This document shows positions 62,095-64,000 of a stretch of 64,000 nt of DNA, in pieces. The stretch is from Limnohabitans sp. (GTDB taxonomy: Bacteria; Pseudomonadota; Gammaproteobacteria; Burkholderiales; Burkholderiaceae_C). Each line of letters begins with the position of its first letter. Positions within the stretch are counted from its first letter, which is position 1. The position numbers and the translations under genes were made by a program. The notes under the pieces were generated by a model. It was not told the origin of the DNA and made no database searches. It worked only from the letters and a program-made list of their open reading frames with translations. The DNA lies in the NCBI GenBank assembly GCA_030158125.1, contig JAOATL010000012.1, positions 1 through 64,000 of the forward strand, in the 5' to 3' direction.

Positions 62095-62571
62095 ATGAAA
62101 ATTGAAAAAGACACCGTCGTCACCTTGAAATACAAAGTGTCCGATGCACAAGGTAAATTGCTGGAAGCCGCCGAAGAGCCCATGGCCTATTTGCATGGGG
62201 GCTACGAAAACACCTTGCCTAAAATTGAAGAAGCTTTGGATGGCCAAGACAAAGGCTACGAAACCACCCTGGTCTTGTCTGCGGCCGATTCATTTGGCGA
62301 ACGCGACGAGAGCTTGGTCCAAACCATGCCCAAGAAAGACTTTCCACCTGGCGTGAAAGTAGGCGGGCAGTTGCGGGGTCGCACACCCGATGGCCGTGAA
62401 GCCATTTTCAATGTGGTCAAAATCAAGGGCGATACCGTGATGCTAGATGGCAATCATCCATGGGCAGGACAAACTTTGCGTTTCCAATTGAATGTGGTTG
62501 ACGTGCGTGCGGCCATTCAAGAAGAGATTGAGCATCGCCATGTGCATGGTGCACATGGTCACCACCATTGA
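62095..62571 (+). CDS. FKBP-type peptidyl-prolyl isomerase, SlyD-like
   Basis: Cytoplasmic chaperone and prolyl isomerase, 158 residues. The FKBP domain is split by an insert-in-flap segment, as in SlyD: VVTLKYKVSDAQGKLLEA at the start, YLHGGYENTLPKIEEALDGQ, then the insert with ADSFGERDESLVQ and the final NHPWAGQTLRFQLNVVDVR. The C-terminal tail HRHVHGAHGHHH is His-rich and could bind nickel, which may matter for urease maturation (inference). AGGAAGAAG precedes the ATG. Confidence 0.94.
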   Translation: MKIEKDTVVTLKYKVSDAQGKLLEAAEEPMAYLHGGYENTLPKIEEALDGQDKGYETTLVLSAADSFGERDESLVQTMPKKDFPPGVKVGGQLRGRTPDGREAIFNVVKIKGDTVMLDGNHPWAGQTLRFQLNVVDVRAAIQEEIEHRHVHGAHGHHH

Positions 62572-62586
62572 GCGTGTCTCTTTAAC

Positions 62587-62614
62587 AAAAAGCCTGCAGA
62601 TGCAGGCTTTTTTT
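62587..62614. terminator. bidirectional terminator between the slyD-like gene and the BPSS1780-family gene
   Basis: AAGCCTGCA / TGCAGGCTT with a short loop, preceded by A and followed by T runs, so it can serve both convergent genes. It overlaps the stop codon of the minus-strand gene. Confidence 0.9.
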
Positions 62615-63401
62615 ACGCTTGTGTTTCGCTGCCGGGTGAGGGCAAGTCAAAGCAATCTTTGACGCTGAAATAAACCGAGGTGAAAAACATGGCCGCCATG
62701 AGCAAGGCGCCAGGCATGAGGACGGCGCCGGTGAGGTCATTGCCCCCCAAAGCGCTGCTGACCATCAAAATGACGGTTGCGCCCACCACAAACACGCCTG
62801 TCCAAGCCAGCAAGTAAACCGCAAACGCCCCCAGATTGCGCCAGCAGGCGACCGCACTGAAGAACATGCTTTTGAGCGGTGGCACCCCGTGCCAATGCAC
62901 CAAAGCAGGTGCATGCCAGAACATCATGGACAAGGGAATGTAAAGCCCGGTGGCCAGCCACATGGCAAATTGGAAATCAGAGTCGTTGACCACCTCCGGG
63001 GTGATGGGTGCATTGGCCAAATAAACTTTGGCAAATCCACCGCCATCGACCATGGCCGAAATCAGCATGACGGCCAAGAAACTACCCGCATACAACAAGC
63101 CCAAGGTGAGCATGGCTTTGAGACGCTGTTGATCGGCTCGAAAAGCGACCATCAACACCGTTGGCATGGGAAATTTGCCTGCCGCAGCTTGCTCTGTGGC
63201 CACCATCAGGCCCAAAGACGCGGCGGGCAGAACGAGCAACGCAACGGCAGCGCCAATGAGGGGAATCATGGACAGCACGGACACCCAAGCCATGAACAAA
63301 AAGAACAAGCCCGTGAAGGCCAAAGGCTGTCGCCAAAAAGTACGGATACCCTGTTGAACCCAAACCAAGCCTTGTTTGGCAGGAACGATGTGAAGCTTCA
63401 T
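62613..63401 (-). CDS. BPSS1780-family membrane protein
   Basis: A 262-residue inner-membrane protein with about six hydrophobic segments. It opens [27 protein letters not shown], the signature by which I recognise this uncharacterised betaproteobacterial family. Function is unknown. The ATG overlaps the stop of the homoserine kinase gene (ATGA), so the two are translated together, as is common in Burkholderiales. Confidence 0.85.
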   Translation of the reverse strand: MKLHIVPAKQGLVWVQQGIRTFWRQPLAFTGLFFLFMAWVSVLSMIPLIGAAVALLVLPAASLGLMVATEQAAAGKFPMPTVLMVAFRADQQRLKAMLTLGLLYAGSFLAVMLISAMVDGGGFAKVYLANAPITPEVVNDSDFQFAMWLATGLYIPLSMMFWHAPALVHWHGVPPLKSMFFSAVACWRNLGAFAVYLLAWTGVFVVGATVILMVSSALGGNDLTGAVLMPGALLMAAMFFTSVYFSVKDCFDLPSPGSETQA

Positions 63402-64000
63402 GTTGAGAGCTTAAGCGGGGAAGCCAGGCGAGACCGCAATACCCGTTCAAAATGGGTGGGATCATGCGGCTTGAGCATGGCAGCATCGCGGGGGAGGTAA
63501 AAGTCCCAGAGTCTGGAAATCCAAAAGCGCAATGCACCCGCACGCAACATCGCTGGCAGCAATTGACGCTCGGCCGCGCGCAAGGGCCGCACCGCTTGGT
63601 AAGCCTCGAGCATGGCTTGGGCGCGTTCGGCGTGGTGCTCGCCTGTGGGCAAGTCGATGCACCAATCGTTCAAGCACACGGACAAGTCAAACAACCAGGT
63701 GTCGACGCCCGCAAAGTAGAAATCAAAAAATCCAGTGAGTTTGTTGCCGTCAAACATGACGTTGTCACGGAACAGGTCGGCGTGCACGGGGCCTTTGGGC
63801 AACGCTTGGTATGCGGCACCCTGTGCAATGTGGTTTTGATAGGCCAACTCGCCTTGCAACAAACCAGACTGGGCTTCGTCCAAATAGGGCAAGACCACAG
63901 GCACGGTGTCGTTCCACCATGGCAGCCCGCGCAGGTTGGGTTGGCTGCGGTTGTAGTCTTCACCAGCCAAATGCATGCGGGCCAACATGTCGCCTACAGC
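63398..64000 (-). CDS. thrB: homoserine kinase ThrB (APH fold), C-terminal part
   Basis: Phosphorylates homoserine in threonine synthesis. Only about 200 residues are in the window; the frame continues upstream past 64000 without a stop, so the gene is cut by the window edge and not truncated in the genome. The visible part has [11 protein letters not shown], the catalytic [14 protein letters not shown] (HxDxxxxN) and the metal-binding GFFDFYFAG, as in the aminoglycoside-phosphotransferase-like ThrB of betaproteobacteria. It is followed by the BPSS1780-family gene with overlapping stop and start. Confidence 0.94.
   Translation of the reverse strand, partial: AVGDMLARMHLAGEDYNRSQPNLRGLPWWNDTVPVVLPYLDEAQSGLLQGELAYQNHIAQGAAYQALPKGPVHADLFRDNVMFDGNKLTGFFDFYFAGVDTWLFDLSVCLNDWCIDLPTGEHHAERAQAMLEAYQAVRPLRAAERQLLPAMLRAGALRFWISRLWDFYLPRDAAMLKPHDPTHFERVLRSRLASPLKLST

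Noticed and set aside
1..64000. Insertion sequences, transposases, prophage genes or toxin-antitoxin pairs
   Set aside because: I looked for transposase, integrase, phage structural and toxin-like products in the open frames and recognised none.

Overview
The window looks like chromosomal DNA of a betaproteobacterium of the order Burkholderiales, most likely Comamonadaceae (a freshwater Limnohabitans- or Rhodoferax-like organism is a guess). The reasons are the UrtABCDE plus urease arrangement, Bug/TctC-type binding proteins, a BPSS1780-family membrane protein, a ThrB of the APH-fold type and moderate-GC codon use. Only about the first 1.1 kb differs: it is AT-richer, carries an unrecognised membrane protein and abuts a tRNA-Ser(UGA) gene, so it may be the end of an inserted element.

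From about 1.4 to 36 kb the window is largely a nitrogen-scavenging region. Urease genes ureABCEFG (minus strand) diverge from the urea ABC transporter urtABCDE (plus strand). The shared 338-bp gap carries two sigma-54 promoter matches, an NtrC-like site and a perfect FNR-type box. ureD lies apart, beyond urtE, behind an unusual ion channel that carries two complete voltage-sensor domains but only one pore, and a small membrane-anchored protein. Next come an NMT1-type ABC transporter and a purine-catabolic block: an M20 hydrolase, a UraD-AllC fusion, allantoinase PuuE, a GntR/FCD regulator, UraH, XdhABC, the membrane urate oxidase PuuD with its own cytochrome c domain, an 8-oxoguanine-type deaminase, glycerate 2-kinase and a Crp/Fnr-type regulator. 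A BMP-type ABC transporter, probably for purines or nucleosides, follows. Together these could take up purines, oxidise them to urate, open them to allantoate, release urea and glyoxylate, split urea to ammonia and return carbon through glycerate. TGTATACA operators sit before three transcription units of this block.

From 37.7 to 42.8 kb there is an SHP-type cytochrome, a diheme cytochrome c, a cytochrome b561, a QseBC-like two-component system and a calcium-binding RTX protein. The first and last units share 11-bp-phased CTTAAG/CTTCA direct repeats. From 42.8 to 53.2 kb come an M16 protease, a second BMP-type binding protein, an orphan Bug protein, dcd, a RhlE-like helicase, a TonB-dependent receptor and an HGGYW-type hydrolase.

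From 53.2 kb to the end lie tctCBA (minus strand) diverging from the tctDE two-component system, guaC with an intrinsic-terminator hairpin in its leader, uvrD, a SlyD-like peptidyl-prolyl isomerase, a BPSS1780-family protein and the C-terminal part of thrB, which runs off the right edge. I saw no insertion sequence, CRISPR array, rRNA or prophage gene.
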